This document shows positions 4,874 to 13,206 of a DNA stretch of 27,276 nucleotides, piece after piece. The notes under the pieces are model-generated. The model saw nothing but the letters and a program-made list of their open reading frames with translations. It had not been told where the DNA came from and did no database searches. The number at the start of each line of letters is the position of its first letter. The first letter of the stretch is position 1. Location of the stretch: the IMG/VR virus record IMGVR_UViG_3300046167_000378, positions 1 to 27,276 of that record. One strand, written 5' to 3'. This DNA is from a virus. Made by a program: the position numbers and the translations under genes.

Positions 4874-4875
4874 AC

Positions 4876-6888
4876 ATGAGCGAAGGCTTTAAGGAAGAGA
4901 TCGACCACGCAGGAATGGACTTGGATATTGCCGATTGGGTGATAGACCAAGCTAATGAGTGGCGTGACTATTACGATTCTAACTACGATGACAAGTTTCA
5001 GGAGTACTACCGTCTGTGGCGTTGCCAGTGGGCTGAGGAAGACAAGACTCGTGATTCCGAGCGTAGTCGCCTTATCGCACCCGCTACCCAGCAGGCTGTA
5101 GAATCTAACGTAGCCGAGATCGAAGAGGCTTCATTCGGTAAGACAGGTGTTCTCTTTGATGTTGAGAACCCCGGACTGGAGAATGACCCTCAGATCGAGG
5201 TACTACGTAACAACCTCACAGAAGACTTCGAGTTAGGTCGCATTCGTGCGGCTGTAGGTGAAGTACTGATTAACGCTGCTGTATACGGTACAGGCGTTGC
5301 TGAGATCAACATCGAAGAGCAGATGGTCTACACACCAGCTACCCAGCCTATGATGGACGGAGCACTGGAGGAAGTAGGTGTACAGGAGCAGTACCGTACA
5401 ATCGTAAAGATGAACCCTCTGCAACCACAGAACTTCCTTATCGACCCAACTGCTACGTGCATAGAGGACGCTAAGGGCTGTGTTGTTGAGGAGTACGTTT
5501 CCCTGCACTCGGTTGAGATGCAGCAGGAGTCAGGCGTATATGACAGTACTGTGGTAGTAGGAACTGCCGCTGCTGATGACGATATCGAAGCAGACCGTGA
5601 GCTTACCACTGAAGCTACTGACCGTGTACGTTTGACTAAGTACTACGGCCTTGTACCTCGTGAAGCCCTTGAGAATCATGGTGTAGACGTAGAATCCGAA
5701 GATATGTATGTAGAGGCTATCGTGGTTATTGCCAACGAAGGCCAGCTACTTAAGGCTATTGAAAGTCCTTATATGTGTAAAGATCGCCCTATTGTGGCGT
5801 TCGCTTGGGACGTAGTTCCTAGTCGCTTCTGGGGGCGTGGGGTTTGTGAGAAGGGCTATATGAGCCAGAAAGCCCTAGATGCGGAGATGCGCGCACGTAT
5901 TGACGCTCTGGGCCTTACGACCCACCCCATGATGGGCGTAGATGCTACCCGCGTCCCCAGAGGAGCTAGTTTCGAGGTTCGCCCCGGTAAGATGTTTATG
6001 ACCAATGGCAATCCTCAGGAGATTCTTACTCCGTTCCACTTCGGACAGGTTGATCAGATCACCTTTGCTCAAGCAGGTGCATTACAGGAGATGGTACAGA
6101 GTGCCACAGGTGCTGTTGATTCAGCAGGTCTGGCTGGAGCCATGAACGGGGACGGTACAGCAGCAGGGGCCTCTATGTCCCTCGGTGCTATCATCAAGCG
6201 CCAGAAGCGTACTCTCGTTAATTTCCAAGAGAACTTTATGATGCCGTTTGTGCGTAAGGCAGCACAGCGTTACATGCAGTTCGATCCAGAGCGTTACCCT
6301 GTAGGGGCTTACAAGTTCCGAGTAATCAGTTCACTAGGCGTTATAGCCCGTGAGTACGAGGTAGGACAGCTTACACAGCTTATACAAAGTCTGCCTCCCG
6401 GAACCCCAGCACACACAGCTATCATGGCAGCTATCGTGGAGCACTTACAGGTAGCCAACCGAGAGCAAGTTGTTGAGGCGATTAACCAGCCTCCAGAGCA
6501 AGACCCCGAGGCAGCAAAGCTCGCCAAGCAGAAGCAGGAGATGGAGATACAAGTACTCCAGAGCCAGATATCTGTACTACAAGGTCAGGCTGCTGAAGCT
6601 AACGCTAGAGCACAGAAGTACATGGTTGAGGCTGAACTGGCTCCGAAAGAGACTATTATGAAGTACTCAGACATGAACAATGATGGTGAGATGGATAAGG
6701 ACTTCGAGCAGAAGATGCGATTGGCAGACCTTGATATCAGATACCGTCAGTTAGAACAACAAGAAAAGGACGAGCAGACATTCGAGAAAGAAACCGCCGA
6801 AGCAGAGCTTATACGTCAACTTACTGGACAGGGAGAGAGCAGTGGAAGACCTAACATTCCTAGCACTACTGAAGCGCCTACAGGATAG
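4876..6888 (+). CDS. Portal (head-tail connector) protein
   Basis: This 670-aa protein would form the dodecameric ring through which DNA enters and leaves. The N-terminal part (ADWVIDQANEWRDYYDSNYDD), the central RPIVAFAWDVVPSRFWGRGV block and the FQENFMMPFVRKAAQRYMQ helix are as in large P22-like podophage portals. About residues 540-650 form a long charged helix (LAKQKQEMEIQVLQSQISVL and on), fitting the extended C-terminal barrel of such portals. Within it, residues 599-610 (DMNNDGEMDKDF) resemble an EF-hand calcium loop, although the last ligand is out of place. The gene directly follows the large terminase and overlaps the next gene by 47 bases. Identity is strong; P22-like architecture is inferred from length. 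Confidence 0.88.
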   Translation: MSEGFKEEIDHAGMDLDIADWVIDQANEWRDYYDSNYDDKFQEYYRLWRCQWAEEDKTRDSERSRLIAPATQQAVESNVAEIEEASFGKTGVLFDVENPGLENDPQIEVLRNNLTEDFELGRIRAAVGEVLINAAVYGTGVAEINIEEQMVYTPATQPMMDGALEEVGVQEQYRTIVKMNPLQPQNFLIDPTATCIEDAKGCVVEEYVSLHSVEMQQESGVYDSTVVVGTAAADDDIEADRELTTEATDRVRLTKYYGLVPREALENHGVDVESEDMYVEAIVVIANEGQLLKAIESPYMCKDRPIVAFAWDVVPSRFWGRGVCEKGYMSQKALDAEMRARIDALGLTTHPMMGVDATRVPRGASFEVRPGKMFMTNGNPQEILTPFHFGQVDQITFAQAGALQEMVQSATGAVDSAGLAGAMNGDGTAAGASMSLGAIIKRQKRTLVNFQENFMMPFVRKAAQRYMQFDPERYPVGAYKFRVISSLGVIAREYEVGQLTQLIQSLPPGTPAHTAIMAAIVEHLQVANREQVVEAINQPPEQDPEAAKLAKQKQEMEIQVLQSQISVLQGQAAEANARAQKYMVEAELAPKETIMKYSDMNNDGEMDKDFEQKMRLADLDIRYRQLEQQEKDEQTFEKETAEAELIRQLTGQGESSGRPNIPSTTEAPTG

Positions 6889-7330
6889 AGTCGATTCAAT
6901 ATCCAAGAAGGACGGGCCTAAAGGCGAGCAAGGAGCAGCAGGTAAAGACGGTGTAAGCATAAAAGGCGAGAAGGGTGACACCGGAGAGATGGGTGTTGGT
7001 CAAGACGGTCGTGATGGAGACGAAGGCCCCGCAGGTAAGGACGGAGAAGACGGGGTTGGTATTACAGGGGTTACCCTTGGGATTGATGACTCGCTTATCT
7101 TCCAGCTATCTAACGGAGACGAAGCCAGTGTAGAGCTACCTCTTACAGAAGGCTCTGGTAATACCGTAATCAACAAGATTAGCGGTGGAGGCAGTGGTGG
7201 TGGCAGCGGTTCAGGTATCCAAGGGCCACAAGGCCCAGAAGGGCCAGCGGGTAAAATGGGTGATGTTGATGGCGGTCGAGCTGACAGCGTTTACACAGGT
7301 GATCAAGTTATATCAGGAGGGAGTGCATGA
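6842..7330 (+). CDS. Collagen-like virion protein, 162 aa
   Basis: GTG 6842, with GGGAG just upstream, opens inside the 3' end of the portal gene in another frame. After a short helix (EDLTFLALLKRLQDRVDSI) come Gly-X-Y triplets at about residues 25-70 (GPKGEQGAAGKDG and on). A small beta segment follows, then a Gly/Ser linker (SGGGSGGGSGSG) and a second GPQGPEGPAG stretch. The end, with MGDVDGGRADSVYTGDQVISGGSA split around DGG and SVY, resembles the C-terminal tail common in phage head-fibre and decoration proteins. Such triplet repeats form trimeric triple helices. Coupling to portal translation suggests a head or neck fibre, but the location on the virion is inferred. It overlaps the following gene by 4 bases. 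Confidence 0.7.
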   Translation: MEDLTFLALLKRLQDRVDSISKKDGPKGEQGAAGKDGVSIKGEKGDTGEMGVGQDGRDGDEGPAGKDGEDGVGITGVTLGIDDSLIFQLSNGDEASVELPLTEGSGNTVINKISGGGSGGGSGSGIQGPQGPEGPAGKMGDVDGGRADSVYTGDQVISGGSA

Positions 7331-9879
7331 GTTCTATTATCCAACAGCGCAGAGACTCAGCAACTCAATGGGCTTCCGTCAACCCTATCTTAGCGAATGG
7401 CGAAATTGGCGCGGAGATTGACACCCACAAGTGGAAGTTGGGTGATGGTTCTACTGCATGGAATTTACTGCCCTACTCTACAGGTGGTCAAGGTGAGCAA
7501 GGAATTCAAGGAATTCAGGGCGAGCAAGGCGAACAAGGTCTTCAAGGTGATCAGGGTATTCAGGGCATCCAAGGTGAAGCTGGCGCTGACGGTTCTGATT
7601 CAGTAGTTCCCGGCCCTGAAGGGCCACAAGGCAGTCAAGGAATACAAGGTGAAAAAGGAGAGACTGGAGATACAGGCCCTAGCGGATCGGATAGTACAGT
7701 TCCGGGGCCAAAAGGTGACACGGGTGATCAGGGGCCAGCAGGACAAGATGGTGAAGACGGATTGCCGGGACAAAACGGTTCCAATGGAGCACCGGGCCAA
7801 GATGGTGAAGACGGCCAAGACGGAGCTACGGGTGGAGATGGCCCTCAAGGTGAGCAAGGCATACAAGGTATACAGGGCATACAGGGTGAGGCTGGAGACA
7901 CAGGCCCTGCTGGGCCAACAGAAGTTTCCTCTGACGCTAACAACATAGCGGTACTAGGTGCTGACGGTAAAATCTTTGTACCTGAACATGTTGGAACTCC
8001 TAGCCTAGACCTTCAGTGGTTCTTCCAAGATAGCACTGCCGGAGAGCCAAACCCTAACTTCTTTAGGACAGACGAGCGAGAAATTAACGACATCACTACA
8101 CTTGATCTATCGTGGGTTTCGTTCCCTAACAGAGAGGTTGCTAACCTCCTTAGCCAGCTTAGGCAAGGCGACAAGATATACATACAGCAAAACAACGCTG
8201 AAGCTAACTACGGTAACTTTGACCTCACTGGTGACCCAGTAGACAACGGTACTTACTGGACTATCCCTGTCAACGCCTACGATGATGGAGCACGTTTCTC
8301 TATAGATTCTGATTGTGTATTCCTGTTCTGGCGTGGTGCTTCTGACAGTGGTGATGGCGGTGGTGGCTCTGATGAAAACGCATTGGCATTTGCCAAGGGT
8401 GCAGGTCTAGCTGTAGAACAAGGCTTACTGGCGGCAGACGGACAACCCGCTAAGACGGTACTAGCCGTTGGCGCTACTAACACAGGTAAGGTGCAGGGCT
8501 GTAGCTTAGGCGATGGTAACGTGGTCGAGGTCTACGCCAGTGGTGCTGACTACAACAGTGCTACCGTGCTGTACCGCGAGTTCATGGGCGCGGGTGAGCC
8601 TATCTGCTTTACGGGTCTGAGTACCGGAGCAATCATAACGTCCACTCAAGGCTTCTATGGCATGAGCGAGCAGGTAAACGGTAGCTACGAAAGCCCTATG
8701 CCGCTGCTAAGTTTAGGCTTGGCGTTCACAAGTACGTTTGTTTACTGTTTCCGAAACTCACAAAACTTCCCCGGCTTGGGTGACAGCACAGGGCAGATCA
8801 CGATTATTAATGGTTCGCTTCCCTCTACAGTGACACTCACTAGAAACGGCAACGAAGTTAGTGGTCAAGCCCCTAGAGACTTAGCCCCCTTTGAGGCTTG
8901 CTACTTTTACAGTGACGCTGTAGGCGAGTATTTAATTGAAGCTACAAGCCCTGTCATGGCGTGTGTTCAGGCATACATGGGGTCTAACCCACCTTTAGAA
9001 GTAGGTGATTCGCCTGATAATGCTCAACGATTCTATGACGCACGACTCGTTATGCCTTTGACTAATGACGGTATGACATGGCCGCGATCTGGATTCGTGA
9101 GTGCACCATTTGCGGGTACGGAGTCTAAGTACTACGTGCGCGATGGTGTGACTGGAGACTTCCCAACGGTAAGCCCCGGCTCTCCCGTAGACTTCGATGC
9201 TAGTGGCAGTACAGGTGCAGCCGACCAAGACTACGAGCCAAGGGGTTGTACACGCCTAAGAGTAGCAGGTCTGGTATCAGCGTACTCTGGTGCTGACTCA
9301 GCGGGTCTAGAGGCATCGCCTATGATTCCTGTGAGTGCTATGTCTCAGGTTGTAGCACAGCCCTTTACTATTGCTGACAACGGTGACGGAGGTAACTCAG
9401 GTGTCGCCATTGGCAGTCCTTACGAGGGAACCGCTAAGGTCTACCAGTGGAACACAGCGACAGGCGTTGCTGAGTTGGCCTACACAGTACCGCTAGCTAG
9501 AGGCACCACAGGGCAGGGTATAGCCCCGGCAACACCGGAGGATCAATACATCCCGTGTGCTGGCATGGTGGCTAACGAGACATCACTGGGCGCTACTGAT
9601 CCATCAGTGATTGAGCTGGTAGGCACGTTAAACCCCGGCTATATCGTAGCTGATGTGCCTATTACGGTGGTTGCTCAGAACGGCGACCCCGGCACGATCC
9701 CACCAATACGTTCCCAGAATGGCACAACCACTTCAGGGATTGTATCGGATGATGACGAGACTCTGATGCTTGGTATGACACCAACTCAGAAGAAAGCTGA
9801 GATCACTGAAGACGCAGACGGTTTCACTCGTAAGAGGGTTATCGACAACACAGGCGGCATTACGTGGCCTTTAACATAA
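7327..9879 (+). CDS. Large collagen-like fibre with Mtd-like N-terminus (probable receptor-binding protein)
   Basis: The 850-aa product begins MSSIIQQRRDSATQWASVNP and then LANGEIGAEIDTHKWKLGDG, matching the short N-terminal fold found in Mtd-type and many other phage fibres (RRD...W...NP.L..GEIG.E.DT...K.GDG). Residues about 53-205 are Gly-X-Y triplets broken by two SDS(V/T)VPGP inserts, predicting a triple-helical shaft. Next is a fibre domain with LDLQWFFQD, GDKIYIQQNNA and NGTYWTIPVN. The last ~500 residues are beta-rich and Gly/Ser/Thr-rich and are probably the receptor-binding head; I do not recognise that part. There is no S74 chaperone, so trimer folding must rely on its own C-terminus or another factor. 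It lies between two other collagen-like genes. Confidence 0.75.
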   Translation: MSSIIQQRRDSATQWASVNPILANGEIGAEIDTHKWKLGDGSTAWNLLPYSTGGQGEQGIQGIQGEQGEQGLQGDQGIQGIQGEAGADGSDSVVPGPEGPQGSQGIQGEKGETGDTGPSGSDSTVPGPKGDTGDQGPAGQDGEDGLPGQNGSNGAPGQDGEDGQDGATGGDGPQGEQGIQGIQGIQGEAGDTGPAGPTEVSSDANNIAVLGADGKIFVPEHVGTPSLDLQWFFQDSTAGEPNPNFFRTDEREINDITTLDLSWVSFPNREVANLLSQLRQGDKIYIQQNNAEANYGNFDLTGDPVDNGTYWTIPVNAYDDGARFSIDSDCVFLFWRGASDSGDGGGGSDENALAFAKGAGLAVEQGLLAADGQPAKTVLAVGATNTGKVQGCSLGDGNVVEVYASGADYNSATVLYREFMGAGEPICFTGLSTGAIITSTQGFYGMSEQVNGSYESPMPLLSLGLAFTSTFVYCFRNSQNFPGLGDSTGQITIINGSLPSTVTLTRNGNEVSGQAPRDLAPFEACYFYSDAVGEYLIEATSPVMACVQAYMGSNPPLEVGDSPDNAQRFYDARLVMPLTNDGMTWPRSGFVSAPFAGTESKYYVRDGVTGDFPTVSPGSPVDFDASGSTGAADQDYEPRGCTRLRVAGLVSAYSGADSAGLEASPMIPVSAMSQVVAQPFTIADNGDGGNSGVAIGSPYEGTAKVYQWNTATGVAELAYTVPLARGTTGQGIAPATPEDQYIPCAGMVANETSLGATDPSVIELVGTLNPGYIVADVPITVVAQNGDPGTIPPIRSQNGTTTSGIVSDDDETLMLGMTPTQKKAEITEDADGFTRKRVIDNTGGITWPLT

Positions 9880-9892
9880 CGAAGGATAAACA

Positions 9893-10123
9893 ATGAAAGT
9901 ATTATTAGCAGTAGTATTGGTAATGACAGCAATGAATAGTATGGCAGATGATTACGTCACTGTCTATGTACCGGACGGTATGAAGGTTGTGTTAGTTCCT
10001 GAAGACACTCCTGAATTCTTGATTGCAGCCACTGTAGTTCAGACTGTTGAACCTACGGACAGCCCAAGTGAAGAGTGCGAAGATACCTTAACTCTCGGCC
10101 CCGGTGACCGTTGCAGCCAATAA
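9893..10123 (+). CDS. Small exported protein, 76 aa
   Basis: AAGGA lies seven bases before ATG 9893. The N-terminus MKVLLAVVLVMTAMNSMADD is a classic short signal peptide: one Lys, a hydrophobic core, and S-M-A at -3 to -1, giving predicted cleavage after residue 18. The mature ~58 residues are acidic, contain YVTVYVPDGMKVVLVPEDTP and end with two cysteines (EECEDTL...DRCSQ) that could form a disulfide in the periplasm. The cysteines are not in a lipobox. An exported soluble protein between two fibre genes is unusual. Possible roles are superinfection exclusion, periplasmic lysis function or fibre assembly, but none is supported by a motif. Confidence 0.65.
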   Translation: MKVLLAVVLVMTAMNSMADDYVTVYVPDGMKVVLVPEDTPEFLIAATVVQTVEPTDSPSEECEDTLTLGPGDRCSQ

Positions 10124-10133
10124 AAGGTGAACA

Positions 10134-11195
10134 ATGTCAACTATATCACAATTCACACCAGCTAAACTAAAGGCTTGGATAGAGCTGTACTCTGCTGGCG
10201 CAACTGGGCCAGAAGGCCCTGAGGGGCCTCAAGGCCCTGCTGGTTCTGATGGAGCTGATGGTGCCGATGGCGCTGACGGCGATCAAGGCCCAGCGGGAGC
10301 TGACGGCACTAACGGTACAGATGGCACTAACGGTACAGATGGCGCTGACGGCATTGATGGTCAAGATGGAGCACCCGGAGCTGACGGCGTTGACGGGGAA
10401 GACGGCGATACCATGTGGGATACCGTTACAGGTGGTATCAACTACGCTGGCGGGTTGGTTGGTATCGGTGTTACTACACCGGGGCAGAGTCTAGATGTTA
10501 ATGGCGGTATCGCTGTATCTGGAGGAATATTCCACGCTAGTGATATTTACCAGTATCGCTCTGGGGCAGATACCTTAACATGGAGGCTCGGTGACCCCTC
10601 TTACACTTATGTGTCACTGCAAAGGCAGGTTGACGGTTCACCGCTGTTGACCAATGCTTCAGGTGATTTGGCGCTAGGCTCAAGCGGCACCGAGAAGATG
10701 CGTATCGACAACAGCGGCAACGTCAAGATAAGCACTGGCAACTTAGAGCTATCAAATGGCGGTGGCTGGTATCAGTCCGATGCTAGTTGGGTTCGCTCTT
10801 TAAACGACAAGGCTGTATACAACGGTTCATCCAGTGCTAACGCATTCACAACCCCCGGTGACTTCACTGCTGGTTACTCAGATATGCGTCTCAAGACCCA
10901 TAGAGGGATGATTAAGGATGCGCTAGACAAGGTCTGTACGTTAGACGGCTTCTACTACGAGCGTAACGAGAGGGCCATAGAGCTAGGCTACACAGGAGGA
11001 GAACTCCGAGTAGGTCTGAGCGCACAGCAGGTTAAGGAAGTCCTACCAGAGATCATCAAGAGTGCTCCAGTCAACATTGACCACGGAACAGACTACATGA
11101 CTCTAGACTACGAAAGGGTTGTACCTTTGCTGGTAGAAGCTATTAAGGAATTGAAAGAGGAAGTGGAGGAGTTAAAGAATGGCACTACCAACTAG
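10134..11195 (+). CDS. Collagen-like fibre with C-terminal S74 chaperone (copy 1)
   Basis: After a short N-terminal anchor (STISQFTPAKLKAWIELYSAG), residues about 25-95 are Gly-X-Y triplets rich in GADGADG and GTDGTNG, followed by a beta-structured shaft and tip. The C-terminus is an intramolecular chaperone of the Peptidase_S74 family: YSDMRLK, with the S249-D250 catalytic pair, then VGLSAQQVKEVLPEI and LDYERVVPLLVEAIKEL. In this family the chaperone drives trimerisation and then cuts itself off before the Ser. The final ~30 residues form a charged coiled coil. AAGGTG precedes the ATG. The 3' end overlaps the next gene by 17 bases. A perfect 18-base tandem duplication (10305-10340) lies in the triplet region. 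Confidence 0.85.
   Translation: MSTISQFTPAKLKAWIELYSAGATGPEGPEGPQGPAGSDGADGADGADGDQGPAGADGTNGTDGTNGTDGADGIDGQDGAPGADGVDGEDGDTMWDTVTGGINYAGGLVGIGVTTPGQSLDVNGGIAVSGGIFHASDIYQYRSGADTLTWRLGDPSYTYVSLQRQVDGSPLLTNASGDLALGSSGTEKMRIDNSGNVKISTGNLELSNGGGWYQSDASWVRSLNDKAVYNGSSSANAFTTPGDFTAGYSDMRLKTHRGMIKDALDKVCTLDGFYYERNERAIELGYTGGELRVGLSAQQVKEVLPEIIKSAPVNIDHGTDYMTLDYERVVPLLVEAIKELKEEVEELKNGTTN
10305..10340 (+). repeat. Perfect 18-bp tandem duplication in the collagen region
   Basis: GGCACTAACGGTACAGAT occurs twice in direct succession (10305-10322 and 10323-10340). It keeps the reading frame and adds two Gly-X-Y triplets. Such repeats change length readily by slippage or recombination. Confidence 0.85.
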
Positions 11196-11790
11196 CGGGC
11201 AGATAACTCTGAAGCAGATAGACGCTGAGTTCGGTGGTAGTAACACGATAAAATCTAACGCTACGATAGCAAACATAAGCACTTCTAACGTAGGGTGTAA
11301 GAGCTTCTACGGACTCTCTTCGGCAATAGACCCTGTGTACATACAAGAAGTTCCTGCAACATCAATGACAGGCTGGGTTGCAAACAATGTAGTCAGTGGG
11401 TTTGTAGTTAGAGTTGACAGTGTTCCACCCCAAAAAATACCTATCGGAAGCGCATCTGCGGTTATTCTGAGAGAGATTACTTGTACGCCCGGAGTCACCT
11501 ATACCGTGAGTTGTAGGACAGATCACAGCGGTATCACTAATGGATGCAGACACCGCGTATATGATAAAGCATCTTACGATGCAAATACCGGAACCGCCAC
11601 TATATGCGGTGATTCCGGTACTTTCACAGACTCTTATAATAAATTTGTGTCTTTTACTTTTGTTGCAGTAAACGCATCTAACTACTTGTGGTTCAGGGCA
11701 ACAGGCGAACAGGCAGAAAGCTCTTTTGACCCAAACGCAAATACCGTATACGCATTTTCTAGAGTTAAAGAAGTAAGGGTAGAACTATGA
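11179..11790 (+). CDS. Short virion protein of the SG-x-IT / FYG type (copy 1)
   Basis: ATG 11179 lies within the end of the S74 fibre gene, behind GGAGG. The first 45 residues (ALPTSGQITLKQIDAEFGGS, then CKSFYGLS) carry the SG-x-IT...E-GGSN...FYG pattern found at the termini of many small phage tail-associated proteins. The remaining ~150 residues look like a beta-sandwich with paired cysteines (ITCTPGVTYTVSCRTD). A shorter relative follows the second S74 fibre at 16621, so the pair may be fibre tip or adaptor proteins. It overlaps the next gene by 4 bases. The function is inferred from position only. Confidence 0.65.
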   Translation: MALPTSGQITLKQIDAEFGGSNTIKSNATIANISTSNVGCKSFYGLSSAIDPVYIQEVPATSMTGWVANNVVSGFVVRVDSVPPQKIPIGSASAVILREITCTPGVTYTVSCRTDHSGITNGCRHRVYDKASYDANTGTATICGDSGTFTDSYNKFVSFTFVAVNASNYLWFRATGEQAESSFDPNANTVYAFSRVKEVRVEL

Positions 11791-12398
11791 ACTACACCTA
11801 TGAAATAGAAGATTTTCGCCCTGAAGACGGGTATTTGTTTGTCAAATATAGCTCAGAAGGAAAGCCAGATGTGTACTTAAACCTGAACCCTGAAGACTGG
11901 ACAGAAGAAGGGCTTAGAAAGCTCATCACAGGACAGGTAGACAGGGCGAAGCACAAGTGGCGAACCATCAACCTAGATTCACCAGATCAGATAGTCGGGG
12001 CGCAAGAGGTTATAGAGACAGAACCTGAAGCAGTGATCGTACCTGAAGTTACTGTAGACCCTATGGAAAGTATTACCGCTGATAGAAGAACTATGGAGTC
12101 TGGTGGGGTTCAGTGGGGTGACTACTACTTCGACACTAGCCCGGAGAGCCAAGCCAAGATATCGGCAGCAGTGACAGGCGCTAGTTTCAGAACACGACCT
12201 GTTAAGTGGAAATGTTCAAAGGTTACAGAAGAAGGTGAGATGGGTCTAGCCTACGTAGTCCTCACAAATGAAGAGTTAGAGGAAGTAGCTAAGGTTGTAC
12301 AAGACCATGTACAGAAGTGCTTCGATGTTGAGGCACTGTGCTACGAGGCGTTGATAGCAGGTACTCCTATCGACTTCAGGGACACATTCAATGCTTGA
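11787..12398 (+). CDS. DUF4376-like protein, fibre-associated
   Basis: The 203-aa product starts at an ATGA overlap with the preceding gene. The N-terminal ~60 residues (YEIEDFRPEDGYLFVKYSSE and on) form a small mixed fold followed by an acidic Pro/Val/Glu linker. From residue ~95 the pattern RRTMESGGVQWGDYYFDTSP, then SQAKISAA...W and a late LTNEELEEVAKVVQDHVQKC helix, matches DUF4376, a domain common in proteins encoded next to tail-fibre genes. The placement after a fibre and its small partner suggests a fibre assembly or tip function. The domain call is from remembered pattern and should be confirmed by a profile search. Confidence 0.6.
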   Translation: MNYTYEIEDFRPEDGYLFVKYSSEGKPDVYLNLNPEDWTEEGLRKLITGQVDRAKHKWRTINLDSPDQIVGAQEVIETEPEAVIVPEVTVDPMESITADRRTMESGGVQWGDYYFDTSPESQAKISAAVTGASFRTRPVKWKCSKVTEEGEMGLAYVVLTNEELEEVAKVVQDHVQKCFDVEALCYEALIAGTPIDFRDTFNA

Positions 12399-12822
12399 GC
12401 TAGTTACTGGTGAGATGCCTTCAGCAGCCAAGAAGATGATGTGGCAGGAACACAGACTGAAGTGGCGTAACGACACAGGGGCAGCACTACTAAGAGACGG
12501 TGTATGCTACGCTTGGGCTGGACTAGACAAGGTAGAAGAGGGTGTGTACTACGCACACATAACCAGAGACTTCAACAACGTCTTCTCGGATGTACCTGAA
12601 GAGAGGTGGAGCGAGATACAGGACTGGGGAACATACGAGATATTCAAGTGGATATTCGGTGACCTCGGTTGTAAGAAGATGATATCAGATCGCAGGGAGA
12701 ACAGCACTAAAGCTAATGAAGTAGTTGCCCGTATGCGTAACGGTGAATGGACAAAAGATCACTTAGAGTTCAAGGCAGAGGATATAGTCTTGAACCCTAC
12801 CGCGAAGCCTGACTTCGTATAA
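12391..12822 (+). CDS. Phage protein of unknown function, 143 aa
   Basis: The frame starts at ATG 12391, overlapping the previous gene by 8 bases; a second ATG at 12415 (MPSAAKKMMWQEH) behind GGTGAG is also possible. The product is rich in Trp and charged residues (WGTYEIFKWIFGDLGCKKM) and has no signal peptide or membrane segment. The core VCYAWAGLDKVEEGVYYAHI looks like a small alpha/beta fold. I do not recognise the family. It begins a run of four small genes before a terminator. Confidence 0.6.
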   Translation: MLELVTGEMPSAAKKMMWQEHRLKWRNDTGAALLRDGVCYAWAGLDKVEEGVYYAHITRDFNNVFSDVPEERWSEIQDWGTYEIFKWIFGDLGCKKMISDRRENSTKANEVVARMRNGEWTKDHLEFKAEDIVLNPTAKPDFV

Positions 12823-12839
12823 CCCAAGGAGAACCAGAG

Positions 12840-12977
12840 ATGGCCCTAGTAAAAGCAGACGCAGTTCAGAAGGAACTGTACAGTGCAGTAGAACAGATCA
12901 ACGTAATACTCAAAAATATTACAGACCGCCTAGACAAACTGGAAGAGAAGCCAGCGAGGAAAGCAAATGTCAAGTAA
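12840..12977 (+). CDS. Small coiled-coil protein, 45 aa
   Basis: AAGGAG (12826-12831) stands 8 bases before ATG 12840, a strong start signal. The 45-residue product (MALVKADAVQKELYSAVEQI then NVILKNITDRLDKLEEKPAR) is one amphipathic helix with heptad-like spacing of Leu, Val and Ile and a basic tail. Its 3' end overlaps the next gene by 11 bases. The size and helix suggest an oligomeric small virion or accessory protein; no function is assigned. Confidence 0.6.
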   Translation: MALVKADAVQKELYSAVEQINVILKNITDRLDKLEEKPARKANVK

Positions 12978-13206
12978 TGTCGATCATACTATGTACTATG
13001 AAGCATTGATTGACACCTTCGCTACAGTAGGTTGGAACGCTATCATGGATGATATGAAAGCAGGAGCCGACCAACTAACACTAGAGAACTGCAAAACAGC
13101 AGAAGAGTTCTGGTTAGCGAAAGGACAACTGGAAGCGTATCGAAAGATGCTCAACTATGAAGATTTCATTAGGCAAGGTTTTGAGAACTATGCTGAAAAT
13201 TTATGA
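12967..13206 (+). CDS. Small helical protein of unknown function, 79 aa
   Basis: ATG 12967 overlaps the preceding small gene; GAGG lies about 9 bases upstream. The product (MSSNVDHTMYYEALIDTFAT and on) is acidic and all-helical by appearance, with ENCKTAEEFWLAKGQLEAYRK in the middle. A length of 70-80 residues with a central 'EF.LAKGQLEAYR.ML' helix is common among uncharacterised genes near podophage capsid genes. That is a recollection rather than a search result. Confidence 0.6.
   Translation: MSSNVDHTMYYEALIDTFATVGWNAIMDDMKAGADQLTLENCKTAEEFWLAKGQLEAYRKMLNYEDFIRQGFENYAENL

Noticed and set aside
7327-9879. Diversity-generating retroelement target, because of the Mtd-like N-terminus
   Set aside because: That N-terminal fold is common in ordinary fibres. 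No reverse transcriptase gene, template repeat or C-type-lectin-like C-terminus was found in the window.
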